64,000 nt of DNA from contig JAFYHG010000022.1 of assembly GCA_017539265.1 (NCBI GenBank), forward strand, positions 62,001 through 126,000, in the 5' to 3' direction. Under the pieces are notes generated by a model. The model saw only the letters and a list, made by a program, of their open reading frames with translations, did no database searches and had not been told where the DNA came from. Below are positions 1-8,991 of this stretch, piece after piece. A program made the translations under genes and the position numbers. Source of the DNA: Alphaproteobacteria bacterium (GTDB lineage: Bacteria; Pseudomonadota; Alphaproteobacteria; CAAHEQ01; UBA3637). Every line of letters starts with the position of its first letter. Position 1 is the first letter of the stretch.

Positions 1-676
1 GAACGGTGTAATCACTATCCAACGCATAAAGAAGTGATGACACCGGCAATTTCCGACGACGGTCAATTCGAACATAAATTAAATCTTTGGCATCGAATTC
101 AAAGTCGATCCAGGAACCGCGATAGGGGATAATCCGCGCGGCAAAGAGGAATTTACCCGAAGAATGTGTTTCCCCGTTATCATGATCAAAGAACACACCC
201 GGGGATCTGTGCATCTGGGACACGACAACCCGTTCTGTTCCGTTCACGATAAAGGTCCCTTTGTCCGTCATTAACGGCAAATCGCCCATGTAAACATCTT
301 GTTCCTTAATATCGCGGATAGAACGCACACCCGTTGCGGAATCAATATCCCACACAACTAAACGAAGGGTCGCACGCACCGGCGCCGCAAAAGTCAAACT
401 GCGTCTTAAACACTCATCCACATCAAATTTCGGTTCGTCCAATTCATATTTGATGAATTCCAAATCCCCGCGTCCCGCGAAATCGTGAATCGGAAAGATA
501 GATTTGAAAACGGCTTGTAATCCCGAATCGGCGCGCTTATCAACGGGCACACCCCATTGTAAAAATTCTTTGTAAGATTCGGTTTGGACTCCGATTAAGT
601 TCGGCATTTGGGCAACAGCTTCAATTTTTCCGAAATTTTTACGAACTCTTCTGCGATTCGTTTCTTGTTTAATCAT
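1..676 (-). CDS. rpoB: RNA polymerase beta subunit, N-terminal part (cut by window edge)
   Basis: The reverse strand from an ATG at 674-676 translates to a protein starting [19 protein letters not shown], followed by typical beta-subunit lobe sequence such as [31 protein letters not shown] and [13 protein letters not shown]. These are hallmarks of the RpoB protrusion region. About 225 residues are visible; the remaining roughly 1,100 lie outside the window. The ATG at 690 is out of frame and closes after five codons, so 676 is the start. It is the last visible gene of the tRNA-Trp/secE/nusG/rplKAJL/rpoB unit and is preceded by an attenuator-like hairpin (698-727). The enzyme is the catalytic core of transcription. 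Confidence 0.96.
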   Translation of the reverse strand, partial: MIKQETNRRRVRKNFGKIEAVAQMPNLIGVQTESYKEFLQWGVPVDKRADSGLQAVFKSIFPIHDFAGRGDLEFIKYELDEPKFDVDECLRRSLTFAAPVRATLRLVVWDIDSATGVRSIRDIKEQDVYMGDLPLMTDKGTFIVNGTERVVVSQMHRSPGVFFDHDNGETHSSGKFLFAARIIPYRGSWIDFEFDAKDLIYVRIDRRRKLPVSSLLYALDSDYTV

Positions 677-697
677 GCGTTTTTCCCCATATAGTTT

Positions 698-727
698 AAA
701 AAATTCTGGCCGGTGAAAGGGCACCGG
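698..727 (-). terminator. Attenuator-like hairpin in the rplL-rpoB gap
   Basis: On the minus strand, CCGGTG (722-727) and CACCGG (710-715) form a 6-bp stem with a six-base loop, followed six bases later by a run of six T (698-703). It lies 22 bases before the rpoB start. In E. coli a partly read-through terminator in the same gap sets the ratio of L7/L12 to RNA polymerase. A similar role here is inference; the stem is short and somewhat far from the T run. Confidence 0.5.
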
Positions 728-815
728 GACCCATAAAGTCTTTATTTACCGGTATCGGGCCGACATCAAATTCCCACTGGAATCGATGCGACCCAATCCG
801 TTTTTGAAGCAAAAA

Positions 816-1181
816 TTACTTCAATTCAACCTTAGCACCAGCGGCTTCGAGTTGTTTCTTTAATTTTTCGGCTTCGTCTTTGGCAACACCTTTCTTGACT
901 TCTTTCGGAGCACCTTCAACGAGGTCTTTAGCTTCTTTCAGGCCTAAACCGGTAATTGTACGAACTTCCTTAATCACGGCGATTTTGTTTGCTCCGCCAT
1001 CGGCCAAGATCACATCAAATTCGGTCTTTTCTTCAGCAGCAGCACCAGCACCGGCCGCAGCAACAGCCACCGGAGCAGCAGCAGAAACGCCCCATTTTTC
1101 TTCTAACATTTTTGCAAGTTCTGCAGCTTCCATAACGGTCAAAGCCGACAGTTCATCAATAATTTTGTTTAAATCAGTCAT
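816..1181 (-). CDS. rplL: 50S ribosomal protein L7/L12
   Basis: The 121-residue product has the full L7/L12 architecture: an N-terminal dimerisation helix ([20 protein letters not shown]), an Ala-rich flexible hinge at about residues 34-50, and the factor-binding C-terminal domain ([20 protein letters not shown], then [16 protein letters not shown]). It forms the ribosomal stalk that recruits elongation and release factors. Length is normal for the family. It follows rplJ, with which it forms the stalk complex, by 45 bases, and is the last ribosomal gene before rpoB. Nothing looks unusual. Confidence 0.98.
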   Translation of the reverse strand: MTDLNKIIDELSALTVMEAAELAKMLEEKWGVSAAAPVAVAAAGAGAAAEEKTEFDVILADGGANKIAVIKEVRTITGLGLKEAKDLVEGAPKEVKKGVAKDEAEKLKKQLEAAGAKVELK

Positions 1182-1226
1182 TTTATATTTTCCTTTTTGT
1201 TTGTTAATTGTATTTAAAAATAATTG

Positions 1227-1715
1227 CTAAGCAGCAGCCTGTTCCTTCTCGGAATAAGCTTTTGCCAATCTGGCCAATTGTCCGCCAGGAGCCTGCAACA
1301 ATCCCACCAATTTGCCGCGCAGTTCGTCCAAGGACGGTAAAGCTGCCAAAGATTGAATCGTCTTTGCATCAACTTTTTGTCCGTTCATGATACCACCGAC
1401 AATTTCAAAGCGGTCACTGTCCTTGGCCATCTTTGCTACAGCGCGTGAAGCAGCAATTTCATCTGCCGAGTACGCAATAGCCGTCGGGCCAACCAACAAA
1501 TCCGCCATGGATTCGCAAGGTGTTCCTGCCAGAGCCAATTTTGCCAAACGATTTTTAGCAACACGATAACTGGCACCGTCTTTACGAACATTGTTCCGCA
1601 AAGTCGTCGTTTCTTCCATGTTTAATCCGTTATTACGAACTACCACGACTAAAGCCGACTTAGCAAACACATCTTTCAGTTCGGTGATCAGTTGTTGTTT
1701 TTCTTCACGTTTCAC
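1227..1715 (-). CDS. rplJ: 50S ribosomal protein L10
   Basis: The 162-residue L10 anchors L7/L12 dimers to 23S rRNA. The sequence has the usual N-terminal RNA-binding part (KQQLITELKDVFAKSALVVV, NNGLNMEETTTLRNNVRKDG, YRVAKNRLAKLAL) and a C-terminal helix (LARLAKAYSEKEQAA) that binds L7/L12. The start codon is GTG at 1713-1715, seven bases after a GGAG Shine-Dalgarno sequence; no better in-frame ATG is nearby. A long structured leader (1716-1978) precedes it, as expected for a gene autoregulated by the L10-L12 complex. Confidence 0.97.
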   Translation of the reverse strand: MKREEKQQLITELKDVFAKSALVVVVRNNGLNMEETTTLRNNVRKDGASYRVAKNRLAKLALAGTPCESMADLLVGPTAIAYSADEIAASRAVAKMAKDSDRFEIVGGIMNGQKVDAKTIQSLAALPSLDELRGKLVGLLQAPGGQLARLAKAYSEKEQAAA

Positions 1716-1978
1716 GATATGTCTCCAACATATTGTTTGAAAGTTTCGGGTTTCCCCTTGCTTTCGGTTTCTACACAGGTTTGATAAAATCTTATCTCAC
1801 CCACTTAAATCCTGCCTAGAAACAACAATCGTCCACTCCAAAAGGAATATCTGATTTATTTCTGTCTATTGCCGGCGGAATGCTTTCCCTTAAATCTTGC
1901 CCCGTGGCAAGTACCCGCAGTCTAGGACAGGTGCCGATGAAAAGCCTTTTTTATTAAGGCTTCTCACCGGACTTAAAA
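1716..1978 (-). promoter_or_regulatory. rplJ leader, L10-type, with a strong hairpin after rplA
   Basis: This 263-base gap on the minus strand holds no gene. Immediately after rplA lies a 15-bp hairpin (arms 1956-1970 and 1934-1948, two G-U pairs, seven-base loop). It is not followed by a T run, so it looks like a processing or leader structure rather than a terminator. Next comes CACCTGTCCTAGACTGCGGG, resembling the conserved core of the L10 leader bound by the L10(L12)4 complex, then about 190 bases to the rplJ GTG. Assignment to the L10 leader family rests on position and this partial motif. Confidence 0.6.
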
Positions 1979-2671
1979 CTATCCGATGATTGTCGGAATA
2001 GATACTTTAACGCCAACGCCTTGTGTACTGGACAAAGCCACTTGCTTCAAATAGACACCCGAAGCAGAAGCCGGCTTAATCGCCGCCAAATTCTTCACAA
2101 AAGCTTTCACGTTTTCTGCAATTTTATCAGCCGAGAAACTGGCCTTACCGATACCGGCATGGACAACACCAACGGCGTCCACACGGAATTGAACCTGACC
2201 GGCTTTAGCAGCCTTAACGGCATTCGCCACATCCATTGTCACGGTTCCCAATTTCGGATTCGGCATCAAACCTTTCGGTCCCAGCACTTTCCCGAGCCGT
2301 CCGACAACACCCATCATGTCCGGCGTCGCGATTAAGCGTTCAAAATCAATTTTACCGCCCATAATGGTGTTCATCAAATCTTCATCGCCAACGATATCGG
2401 CACCGGCTTTACGAGCCTCTTCGGCCTTCGGGCCTTTGGCAAACACGGCAACGCGTAAAGTTTTACCCGTTCCGGCCGGCAAAGACACCGCACCCCGAAC
2501 CATTTGGTCGGATCGACGCGGGTCAACACCCAAACGCACGGCGATATCAATTGTTTCATCAAACTTGGCCGTTGCACCGGCTTTCACCGCAGCAATAGCC
2601 TCATCCAAAGCATAAACCTTGTTGGTATCAACGGTTTCATAAGCTTTCTTTAATCTTTTTCCATATTTCAT
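1979..2671 (-). CDS. rplA: 50S ribosomal protein L1
   Basis: The 230-residue L1 forms the mobile stalk beside the ribosomal E site and in many bacteria represses its own operon. It begins [20 protein letters not shown] and carries the family signature [18 protein letters not shown] in domain II. An upstream extension in frame to 2740 would add 23 non-homologous residues and overlap rplK, so the ATG at 2669-2671 is chosen. That start lies 4 bases after the rplK stop, consistent with translational coupling. The C-terminal KVSIPTIIG ending is complete. Confidence 0.97.
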   Translation of the reverse strand: MKYGKRLKKAYETVDTNKVYALDEAIAAVKAGATAKFDETIDIAVRLGVDPRRSDQMVRGAVSLPAGTGKTLRVAVFAKGPKAEEARKAGADIVGDEDLMNTIMGGKIDFERLIATPDMMGVVGRLGKVLGPKGLMPNPKLGTVTMDVANAVKAAKAGQVQFRVDAVGVVHAGIGKASFSADKIAENVKAFVKNLAAIKPASASGVYLKQVALSSTQGVGVKVSIPTIIG

Positions 2672-2675
2672 TGTC

Positions 2676-3104
2676 TTACTCCACCACTTCAATACCCATA
2701 GACCGAGCTTGACCGGCAACCATTTCCATAGCGGATTCAACCGTATGACAGTTCATATCCGGCATTTTCTTCTCGGCGATTTCTTTAACTTGTGCTTTTG
2801 TGATTTTCGCAACTTTGCTACGCCCCGGTTCTTTAGAAGCGCTCTTCACATTAGCGGCTTTTTTGATTAAGTAGCTTACCGGCGGCAACTTTGTCACGAA
2901 TGAGAAAGTTCTGTCCGCATAAGCCGTAATAATCACAGGAATCGGTGAACCCGGTTCTTCTTTTTGCGTTTTCGCATTAAAAGCCTTACAAAATTCCATA
3001 ATATTTAATCCCCGTTGTCCTAGGGCCGGTCCGACCGGAGGAGAGGGGTTTGCTTTACCGGCTTCGATTTGAAGTTTGATAAAGCCAATAATTTTTTTTG
3101 CCAT
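2676..3104 (-). CDS. rplK: 50S ribosomal protein L11
   Basis: The 142-residue L11 belongs to the GTPase-associated centre. Visible family features are the N-terminal [20 protein letters not shown] loop with its conserved prolines, [15 protein letters not shown], and the C-terminal 23S-binding domain with [17 protein letters not shown]. Length is typical. It is followed by rplA after 4 bases. Upstream, 3105-3240 is a 136-base leader without a gene; an L1-binding site near the L11 start is known in other bacteria, but I cannot identify one here with confidence. Confidence 0.98.
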   Translation of the reverse strand: MAKKIIGFIKLQIEAGKANPSPPVGPALGQRGLNIMEFCKAFNAKTQKEEPGSPIPVIITAYADRTFSFVTKLPPVSYLIKKAANVKSASKEPGRSKVAKITKAQVKEIAEKKMPDMNCHTVESAMEMVAGQARSMGIEVVE

Positions 3105-3240
3105 TTTTTAACCTCTAACAAAAATTTTACCCAATTCATTCAACAATTTCTTGTCTTGAAGTTTTGTAGTCCGATGATGGCTCATCCGCTACTAAGGCTC
3201 TCGGATCCGAACTGGTTTGACCCGCACCTTCTTGGAAAGC

Positions 3241-3762
3241 CTATGCCTTTTTAACTTGGATATAGTCCAAATCCACCGGCGTAGCCCGTCCGAAAATTGA
3301 TACCAATACTTTTAATCTTTCTTTTTCTTTATCCACTTCCTCAACCGTTCCGACAAACGAAGCAAACGGTCCGTCAATCACACGCACTTGTTCACCCACT
3401 TCATAAGAAACAGCCGACCGCGGTTTTTCCGTTCCTTCCTGAACCTGGTTCAAGATTCGCATTGCTTCTTCTTCGGTAATCGGTGTCGGTTTTTTACCGC
3501 CCAAAAATCCCGTGACTTTGGGCACATTATTCACCAAATACCATGTTTCGTCATTCATTTCCATTTTAATCAGAACATACCCCGGTAAGAATTTATGCTT
3601 TTGTTCAACCTTGGCACCGTTTCTGATAGAAACAACATTTTCTTGCGGAACCAAAACTTGTTCCACTTTATCGCTCAATCCTTTTTTCTCGGCCTGCTCT
3701 TTAATAAAATCGGCAATTTTGTTTTCGAATCCCGAATAAGTGTGAATCACATACCAACGCAT
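3241..3762 (-). CDS. nusG: Transcription elongation and antitermination factor NusG
   Basis: The 173-residue protein has an N-terminal NGN domain ([54 protein letters not shown]) and a C-terminal KOW domain ([20 protein letters not shown]). NusG binds the RNA polymerase clamp through NGN and couples to S10 or Rho through KOW. Length is normal for alphaproteobacteria. It follows secE by 6 bases, the near-universal bacterial order, and precedes rplK. Confidence 0.98.
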   Translation of the reverse strand: MRWYVIHTYSGFENKIADFIKEQAEKKGLSDKVEQVLVPQENVVSIRNGAKVEQKHKFLPGYVLIKMEMNDETWYLVNNVPKVTGFLGGKKPTPITEEEAMRILNQVQEGTEKPRSAVSYEVGEQVRVIDGPFASFVGTVEEVDKEKERLKVLVSIFGRATPVDLDYIQVKKA

Positions 3763-3768
3763 TTTAAA

Positions 3769-3957
3769 TTAGCCTCCAATAACCAGATGAATCAAATTGG
3801 CAAAAACCGAATCAATAACAAATAACAGCGCCGCCAAAATCAGACATAAAACAATGACAACAAAAGTGCCCTGCATTGTTTCGGATTTTGTTGGCCATGT
3901 AATCTTGGCCACTTCCTGTTTAACCTGACGAACGAATAAAGCCGGCGATACTTTCAT
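3769..3957 (-). CDS. secE: Preprotein translocase subunit SecE
   Basis: A 62-residue single-span membrane protein. The conserved cytoplasmic amphipathic segment (FVRQVKQEVAKITWPTKSET) precedes one transmembrane helix at about residues 33-56. This is the short form of SecE found in alphaproteobacteria and Gram-positives, without the two extra helices of E. coli SecE. SecE clamps SecY in the Sec translocon. It lies 15 bases downstream of tRNA-Trp and 6 bases upstream of nusG. Confidence 0.96.
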   Translation of the reverse strand: MKVSPALFVRQVKQEVAKITWPTKSETMQGTFVVIVLCLILAALLFVIDSVFANLIHLVIGG

Positions 3958-3972
3958 AATAATTCCTTTCTT

Positions 3973-4048
3973 TGGCAGGGGCGGTAGGATTCGAACCCGC
4001 GACCCTCGGTTTTGGAGACCGATGCTCTACCAGCTGAGCTACACCCCT
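3973..4048 (-). tRNA. tRNA-Trp (anticodon CCA)
   Basis: A 76-base cloverleaf on the minus strand with acceptor AGGGGTG pairing to CGCCCCT (one T-G pair), D arm GCTCAGCTGGTAGAGC, anticodon stem TCGGT/ACCGA with loop CTCCAAA giving anticodon CCA, T arm GCGGGTTCGAATCCTAC and an encoded 3' GCCA. Placement just before secE-nusG is common in proteobacteria. It is the first gene of the operon and is processed from the same transcript. Confidence 0.98.
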
Positions 4049-4104
4049 TGGGTTCCCTCTGTTTTTCGGGGTAGGCAAAATCCCCGATAAACTTCGGACG
4101 AGGA

Positions 4105-4133
4105 ATAATACCCTATTTTACCCCAAATGTCAA
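4105..4133 (-). promoter_or_regulatory. Sigma70 promoter of the tRNA-Trp/secE/nusG/ribosomal operon
   Basis: On the minus strand, TTGACA (4128-4133) is separated by exactly 17 bases from TATTAT (4105-4110), a near-consensus promoter. The predicted transcription start is about 50 bases before tRNA-Trp. The next usable promoter downstream is not evident, so this one probably drives the whole unit into rpoB. Confidence 0.85.
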
Positions 4134-4217
4134 GCATTTTTATCAAAAATTTATATTTTTTATTTCCGATACTGTTTCTCTGATTATTTTGTTGCATTCT
4201 GCGTCCTACTATGTTAA

Positions 4218-5645
4218 ATGTCAGACGACAAACAAATGACATATAATTCGACTGATATTTTCTCAAAAAAAATATATTTAGGCTGCTTAATCTTATTTGC
4301 CGCCGTTTTATTTGCCCTTACTTTTTATGCGGGGAATTTTTCCTGTTCCCAAGATCAGACCGTTTACCAATATATTGGCAAAGTCGTATCAGAAGGTCAG
4401 GTTGTCTATCGGGACGTTTTTGACCACAAAGGTCCCGTTACCTATTTTTGGTATGCTTTAGGCTCCGTTATTTCTACCCTATGGGGCGTCTGGTTATTGA
4501 ATTTCATTCTGCTTATTGAAATCTTACTCCTGACATTTAAGCTCCTGCTCCGTTTCACCAAACCTTGGATTGCTTTAGGTATTATTGTATTTGTGTTTTC
4601 GTCTTTAAATTATATTCATGGTATCGGCAACACCGAAACATTAAGCCTGCTACCGCTCACTCTTTTTCTGGACATATTCTGTGCTTATATGCAAAAACGC
4701 ACACTCAACAAAAAAGATGGTATTTTATTGGGCATTTGCCTTGCTCTTCCCCTCCTTATCAAACCGACACACTTAATCATACCCGCAACCTTGGGACTTT
4801 ATGCTCTGTTTGTGGGATATAAAAGAAGGGATATCAATACCCTCAAGCAAATATCTCTTCCGGCCCTGTTGACCTTCACAACAATTATGTCTTCTGTTCT
4901 TTTTTACTTCGCCTATCATCATGCTTTATCGGATTTTTGGGACAGCTATATTTTATTTAACCTTTCTTATGCAAAACAACAGGCCACATGGCAAAGGCAA
5001 TTACAAGCTGTTCGCTCATTCTTTGTTCAGCCCGTTTTTATCGTTCCCTTCATCGGATTATTTATTTTTATATTCAAAAAGCCCCCTAAAATTCTGCTTC
5101 CCGTTTTTCTCACATTTATCGCAACATTTTTGGTTACTATTGCACCGGGCTGGTGGGAAGAATTCTTTCGGCACTATCTTATTATTATTTTTCCGCTATC
5201 CTGCCTTTTATTGGCTATTGAAATCAATGTAATAAACCGTAAAAGACAATTCTTTTTCTTGGCTTTACTCTCAATTTTGTTTATTTACAATTCATCTGAA
5301 CTTTTTCACAATCACTATGGAAAGACCTCCGCCAGCCAAGAGCATTTTTCAATAATTCTAAAGCAAGAAATACCCCCCGATACACCATTTCTGGATTTGA
5401 CTTATTCGCAAGGCCGCCTTTTCTTGTTATCCGACAGAAATTCCTATTCAAAGTATCCCTTCCGCTGGGGTATCAGGAAAAGAATTGCGCAAGATTTGGA
5501 AACAAAAGGACCTCCCCTTTATATTACCCTACAAAAAGATTCACAATCAATACTGTCTTATTTCAAACTCCCACCTTACAATGTCGTTTATGAAGATCCA
5601 AGATCCCTCTACATTTTACTTAAAAGGAAAGATGACACCCAATAG
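4218..5645 (+). CDS. Integral membrane glycosyltransferase-like protein (GT39/ArnT-like)
   Basis: A 475-residue polytopic membrane protein with about ten hydrophobic segments. An N-terminal span is followed by an external loop with SQDQTVYQY and DVFDHKGPVTYFWYAL, resembling the acidic and K-G/P-P loop motifs of membrane glycosyltransferases that use polyprenyl-phosphate sugars. The C-terminal 100 residues are soluble. The likely role is transfer of a sugar to an envelope glycan or lipid; donor and acceptor are unknown. Two in-frame ATGs (4218, 4236) exist and neither has a good Shine-Dalgarno; a weak -10-like TATGTT at 4210-4215 would favour 4236. It reads away from the ribosomal operon and is followed by another membrane protein. 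Confidence 0.6.
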   Translation: MSDDKQMTYNSTDIFSKKIYLGCLILFAAVLFALTFYAGNFSCSQDQTVYQYIGKVVSEGQVVYRDVFDHKGPVTYFWYALGSVISTLWGVWLLNFILLIEILLLTFKLLLRFTKPWIALGIIVFVFSSLNYIHGIGNTETLSLLPLTLFLDIFCAYMQKRTLNKKDGILLGICLALPLLIKPTHLIIPATLGLYALFVGYKRRDINTLKQISLPALLTFTTIMSSVLFYFAYHHALSDFWDSYILFNLSYAKQQATWQRQLQAVRSFFVQPVFIVPFIGLFIFIFKKPPKILLPVFLTFIATFLVTIAPGWWEEFFRHYLIIIFPLSCLLLAIEINVINRKRQFFFLALLSILFIYNSSELFHNHYGKTSASQEHFSIILKQEIPPDTPFLDLTYSQGRLFLLSDRNSYSKYPFRWGIRKRIAQDLETKGPPLYITLQKDSQSILSYFKLPPYNVVYEDPRSLYILLKRKDDTQ

Positions 5646-5735
5646 GATCTTCAAAATTTATAACCACAAAACCTCTTTTTAAAAGGCATCACATTTTTAT
5701 TGATTTTTAAATCCGCTTATGTTAATAAAAGTTTC

Positions 5736-6293
5736 ATGAAACATTTAACACACTCATCCCCTTCTTCCCCAACCGGATGGCATCGGTTTCGTGATTTTTG
5801 TATCCTCTTCGCGGTTTGTTTGGTTATTTTCGTCGGTATCTTATCCTTAACCTTTATCCACGAAGCAGGCCTTATTTTGCTGTATCTTCCCTTTGGAATC
5901 GGTTTTATTTCTCTATTAGGTCCTATTTTTTGGTTTTATCGGTATCGAAACGGCTTTGAATCTTTCTTGATTTACATCACTCTTTCCACTTCTTTGTTTA
6001 CCTTTTTGATTATGGGACCCTTTGTGGTAGAGCGCAGTTTATCCTGTTTTATTTATTTCAAAGCGGTTGAAGATGGCTCCGTTTTTCAAGATAAGCTGCC
6101 TAACGAATTCATGGAATCCTTTATTCAAAAACGTTTCGATGATGGTGTCAAAGGCAACTTCCTAACCAAACAAGGATCGGCTTACCTACCGACTCATCGG
6201 GCACAATTATTTTACGCTATTTACTATCCTCTTGGCATTTTAACCAATACGCTCAACAATTATCAGCAATTTAAAAAGAATTATAAAAATTAG
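5736..6293 (+). CDS. Hypothetical membrane protein
   Basis: A 185-residue protein of no family I recognise. A polar N-terminus is followed by two hydrophobic spans at about residues 20-45 and 48-70, and another at about 80-102; the C-terminal third is soluble and basic. An in-frame TTG at 5700 would add 12 residues but has no ribosome site, so the ATG at 5736 is preferred. It follows the membrane glycosyltransferase-like gene by 90 bases in the same direction and is closed by a strong bidirectional terminator. Co-expression with that gene is likely; its function is unknown. Confidence 0.6.
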   Translation: MKHLTHSSPSSPTGWHRFRDFCILFAVCLVIFVGILSLTFIHEAGLILLYLPFGIGFISLLGPIFWFYRYRNGFESFLIYITLSTSLFTFLIMGPFVVERSLSCFIYFKAVEDGSVFQDKLPNEFMESFIQKRFDDGVKGNFLTKQGSAYLPTHRAQLFYAIYYPLGILTNTLNNYQQFKKNYKN

Positions 6294-6316
6294 ATTTCTT
6301 TTATAAAAAGCCCATC

Positions 6317-6346
6317 AAAAAATCCCCCGTTTTGGGGGATTTTTTT
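6317..6346. terminator. Bidirectional intrinsic terminator
   Basis: AAAAATCCCCC and GGGGGATTTTTT form a G/C-rich hairpin with a four-base loop, flanked by A and T runs, so it can terminate transcription from both sides. It sits between the plus-strand membrane protein gene ending at 6293 and the minus-strand gene ending at 6345, overlapping the latter's last bases. Confidence 0.9.
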
Positions 6347-7433
6347 AAGATCTGCAATTTTCTTTATCACGACGCAATGCTGTCCGGCGCGGAATATCCG
6401 ATTGTTCCGAATCAAATTGTCTGGCCAACAAAACAGCTTCGTTCTTTTTGCCCTGCCGGCGCAAATCAACAATCTCTTGCGCGGTTGCATCACGCACGGT
6501 CCGTTCAGCCTTCTTGTTAAAGATAATCTCCGACATCCCTTGAAAGATAATGCGTTTTCCGTGATCATAGCGGCATTTTTCAACTACACGCCCCATTTCA
6601 TCATAGCGAATGCAGATACCATCCAACTCGCCCCGCACGGATGTGCTTTCTTCTTTTTTAGAGTTTCGTTCATTATCATAATAGAAAATCTGTGCCCCAT
6701 GTGGCCGATTCCGTTCACAAGTTCCTTCTTCAGCCTTGCGCCCGCTTTCAAAGAAACGGGTATAAGGTCCTTCCATACTTTCCCCACGTTTACCGCAAAC
6801 CAATCTGATTCGACCGTTCGGGAAATAATAAGTATGTTGAGCCACATCTGTTTTTTGATCAAATTCAATTTTCTCTTCCAAAGCTTGTTCCGCGTTATAG
6901 AGATAATTCACTTGCCGTACAACGATATCGTCCGAAAATTCCTGAACTATTTTGGTAATTCTGCCGGTTGACAGTTGCGGGATTTTAAATTCCTCACCGG
7001 CCCGATAAACCATCCGTTCCACTTCATCGGCCATCCATGTTACGCATTCGCCTTCCCGCCGACCAAGATGCCGATTTTCGCGTGAAGACATTTCACCATT
7101 CGAGCGATAATATGTTTGTTCGCCTTCACCCATATTCCGATGATAGTTTCCTTCAAAGAGCAGCACACCCATCTTGTCATGGCAAGTCATTTTGCCTTCC
7201 AAGCACCCATCCTCATAGGTACACATCGTTGCCGGTCGCCCGTTAGGATGCTTCGAAACATAAGGACCATGTTTAACATCGTCCTTAAAAGAACAGGTCA
7301 CTTTGTCCTGACCGTTTTTATAATAACTCTGATAAAGCCCCTGCTTTGCACCGGTTTCATCAACAACATAACGTTCCCGCACCTTTCTCTTTTGGCCGGG
7401 AAGTCTGGGATAGTATTTTGTAATAATAGGCAT
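6345..7433 (-). CDS. MORN-type repeat protein (YwqK-like)
   Basis: A 362-residue soluble protein without a signal peptide. It is built of MORN_2-like repeats with the pattern hydrophobic-Y-x-NG-polar and paired DGxxxG turns: YQSYYKNGQDKVTCSFKDD, YVSKHPNGRPATMCTYEDG, YYRSNGEMSSRENRH, YYFPNGRIRLVCGK and RFFESGRKAEEGTC. Repeats of this type occur in the YwqK antitoxin-like family and in many proteins of unknown role in host-associated bacteria. The last 60 residues are charged and non-repetitive. It stands alone between two terminators, so context does not assign a function. Confidence 0.7.
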   Translation of the reverse strand: MPIITKYYPRLPGQKRKVRERYVVDETGAKQGLYQSYYKNGQDKVTCSFKDDVKHGPYVSKHPNGRPATMCTYEDGCLEGKMTCHDKMGVLLFEGNYHRNMGEGEQTYYRSNGEMSSRENRHLGRREGECVTWMADEVERMVYRAGEEFKIPQLSTGRITKIVQEFSDDIVVRQVNYLYNAEQALEEKIEFDQKTDVAQHTYYFPNGRIRLVCGKRGESMEGPYTRFFESGRKAEEGTCERNRPHGAQIFYYDNERNSKKEESTSVRGELDGICIRYDEMGRVVEKCRYDHGKRIIFQGMSEIIFNKKAERTVRDATAQEIVDLRRQGKKNEAVLLARQFDSEQSDIPRRTALRRDKENCRS

Positions 7434-7552
7434 ACTGTTATTTTACTCCATTTGTCTTGATGAAGGCATTCTATCACACTTTGCAAAAAAAGTCAAGCTT
7501 TTTAAAGAATAGACCTTTTAACTGATTGATTTTATTGAATATCATTTTTTCA

Positions 7553-7582
7553 AAAAACAAAAAGCCCCACCTGCGGGGGCTT
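7553..7582 (-). terminator. Intrinsic terminator of the LOG-mlaA-mlaC unit
   Basis: Downstream of mlaC on the minus strand, AAGCCCCC and GGGGCTT form a hairpin followed by TTT-G-TTTTTT. It lies 17 bases past the mlaC stop. Between it and the MORN gene start at 7433 there is only A/T-rich sequence in which I see no feature. Confidence 0.85.
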
Positions 7583-7599
7583 CTTTGAAATTGCTTGCT

Positions 7600-8202
7600 T
7601 TATTCTTTTTTCTCGCTCCACTTAAAATTGTCGCTCTTATTCTTTAATTCTTCCGTCAAGGCCCGAATACTCCCGCCATGAGATTGTAAAAAGGCGCTGT
7701 ATTCATTCCGATAACTCATCGCCATAGGAACCCCTTCCACAATAATATCAATAATGCGATAGGTATTATCTTTTTGTTTCAAACGCCAAGTAACCTCCAC
7801 CGGCGGGTTATTTTGAATGGTACTGTCCACATAAAACTGGTTGCGTTCAGCATTTCTGACCCCCGTAAAGACAATTTTCTGCCCCTGATACGAATCAAAC
7901 CGATCGGCCCAACTTTTGGTAGTAAGATCTGTAAATGCCTTCAAAAATTCATCCTTTTCCGTCGGCGTGGCTTTTCGCCAATAAATGCCCAAAACAAACT
8001 GTCCGATATTTTTTAAATCCAACGCTTTGGTAAATTCGGCCCGAAATCGACTCAATTTTTCCTCCTTGGACACATCGGCCGTCAATACGTTATTAATAAT
8101 ATCGTCTGTCACCCGATTAACAAAATCAATGGCAGGATTTTCGGCCCTGGCCACCATCGGCAACATCAAAAGTCCCATTATCAATACAAATAATTTTTTC
8201 AT
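7600..8202 (-). CDS. mlaC: Periplasmic phospholipid-binding protein MlaC
   Basis: A 200-residue protein with a Sec signal peptide (MKKLFVLIMGLLMLPMVARA) and the MlaC/Ttg2D fold: DFVNRVTDDIINNVL near the N-terminus, then VLGIYWRKATPTEKDEFLKA and the conserved WRL and VDIIVEGVPMAMSYRNEY-like C-terminal motif (here IDIIVEGVPMAMSYRNEY). MlaC shuttles phospholipids between the MlaA complex in the outer membrane and the MlaFEDB transporter in the inner membrane. It follows mlaA by 9 bases. The inner-membrane mla genes are not in this window. Confidence 0.93.
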   Translation of the reverse strand: MKKLFVLIMGLLMLPMVARAENPAIDFVNRVTDDIINNVLTADVSKEEKLSRFRAEFTKALDLKNIGQFVLGIYWRKATPTEKDEFLKAFTDLTTKSWADRFDSYQGQKIVFTGVRNAERNQFYVDSTIQNNPPVEVTWRLKQKDNTYRIIDIIVEGVPMAMSYRNEYSAFLQSHGGSIRALTEELKNKSDNFKWSEKKE

Positions 8203-8211
8203 ATTATTCTC

Positions 8212-8991
8212 CTATTCATCTTCCTCGTCATCAGGAAAATCGTAATCATACGCCGCTTGAACCTCTTGAACTTCGCCGCGCAACTCACCGATTTCCTTTT
8301 GGCAATTTTGTTGATACATACTACGCATCGTCGCATAGCTGTCTGTTGAATTTTTCTCCATATCTTCCAAAAGGTCATATTTATTTTCAAATTGTAAGAA
8401 TCCGTTCGCACCCGCCCGGCCATAGGCCAACCATTTGCTCTGCCGGTAAAGAATCCAATCCACGGGATCTGCAAAAGTATCTACTCCCACACCAATACCG
8501 TCGCGCACGGTTGTCGGTCCCAAGATCGGTATCATCAGGTACGGTCCGCTGTTTTTAATACCCCACACGGCCAAAGTCTGCCCGAAATCCCGTTTAATCA
8601 CGGGGATTTCCTCACGCGTTGCCAAATCAAAGATTCCCGCCAATCCAAACACACTGTTTAGGGCAAATCTTCCCGCAATATCACCGGTTGCTTTAAAATC
8701 CCCTTGTAACAAAGCATTTATCATGTACACCGGCTGTTTCAGGTTTGCCATGAAATTCGCAATCCCTGTTTGAACCACATTGGGGACGGCTTTTCTGTAT
8801 CCCCTGACCGCCGGTTTTAAAACATAATCATAAGCCCCCTGATTGAATTTATAGACAGCCCTGTTCATCGGCTCCAACGGGTCATTGTTTTGCTCATAGA
8901 TTACCAATTCATCCGGATCCGTAGGCTTTACCGCGCACCCGCTTAAAATCAACCCGAACAACAGCCCCAGAACAATTATTTCTTTTCGCAT
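8212..8991 (-). CDS. mlaA: Outer-membrane lipid asymmetry lipoprotein MlaA (VacJ)
   Basis: A 259-residue lipoprotein. The lipobox LILSGC places the acylated Cys at residue 19. The MlaA domain shows NDPLEPMNRAVYKFN, NFMANLKQPVYMINALLQGD, RFALNSVFGLAGIFDLA and GPYLMIPILGPTTVRDGIG. MlaA removes mislocalised phospholipids from the outer leaflet of the outer membrane and hands them to MlaC. The gene overlaps the end of the LOG-family gene by 16 bases and is followed directly by mlaC. The Asp/Glu-rich C-terminus is unremarkable. Confidence 0.95.
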   Translation of the reverse strand: MRKEIIVLGLLFGLILSGCAVKPTDPDELVIYEQNNDPLEPMNRAVYKFNQGAYDYVLKPAVRGYRKAVPNVVQTGIANFMANLKQPVYMINALLQGDFKATGDIAGRFALNSVFGLAGIFDLATREEIPVIKRDFGQTLAVWGIKNSGPYLMIPILGPTTVRDGIGVGVDTFADPVDWILYRQSKWLAYGRAGANGFLQFENKYDLLEDMEKNSTDSYATMRSMYQQNCQKEIGELRGEVQEVQAAYDYDFPDDEEDE

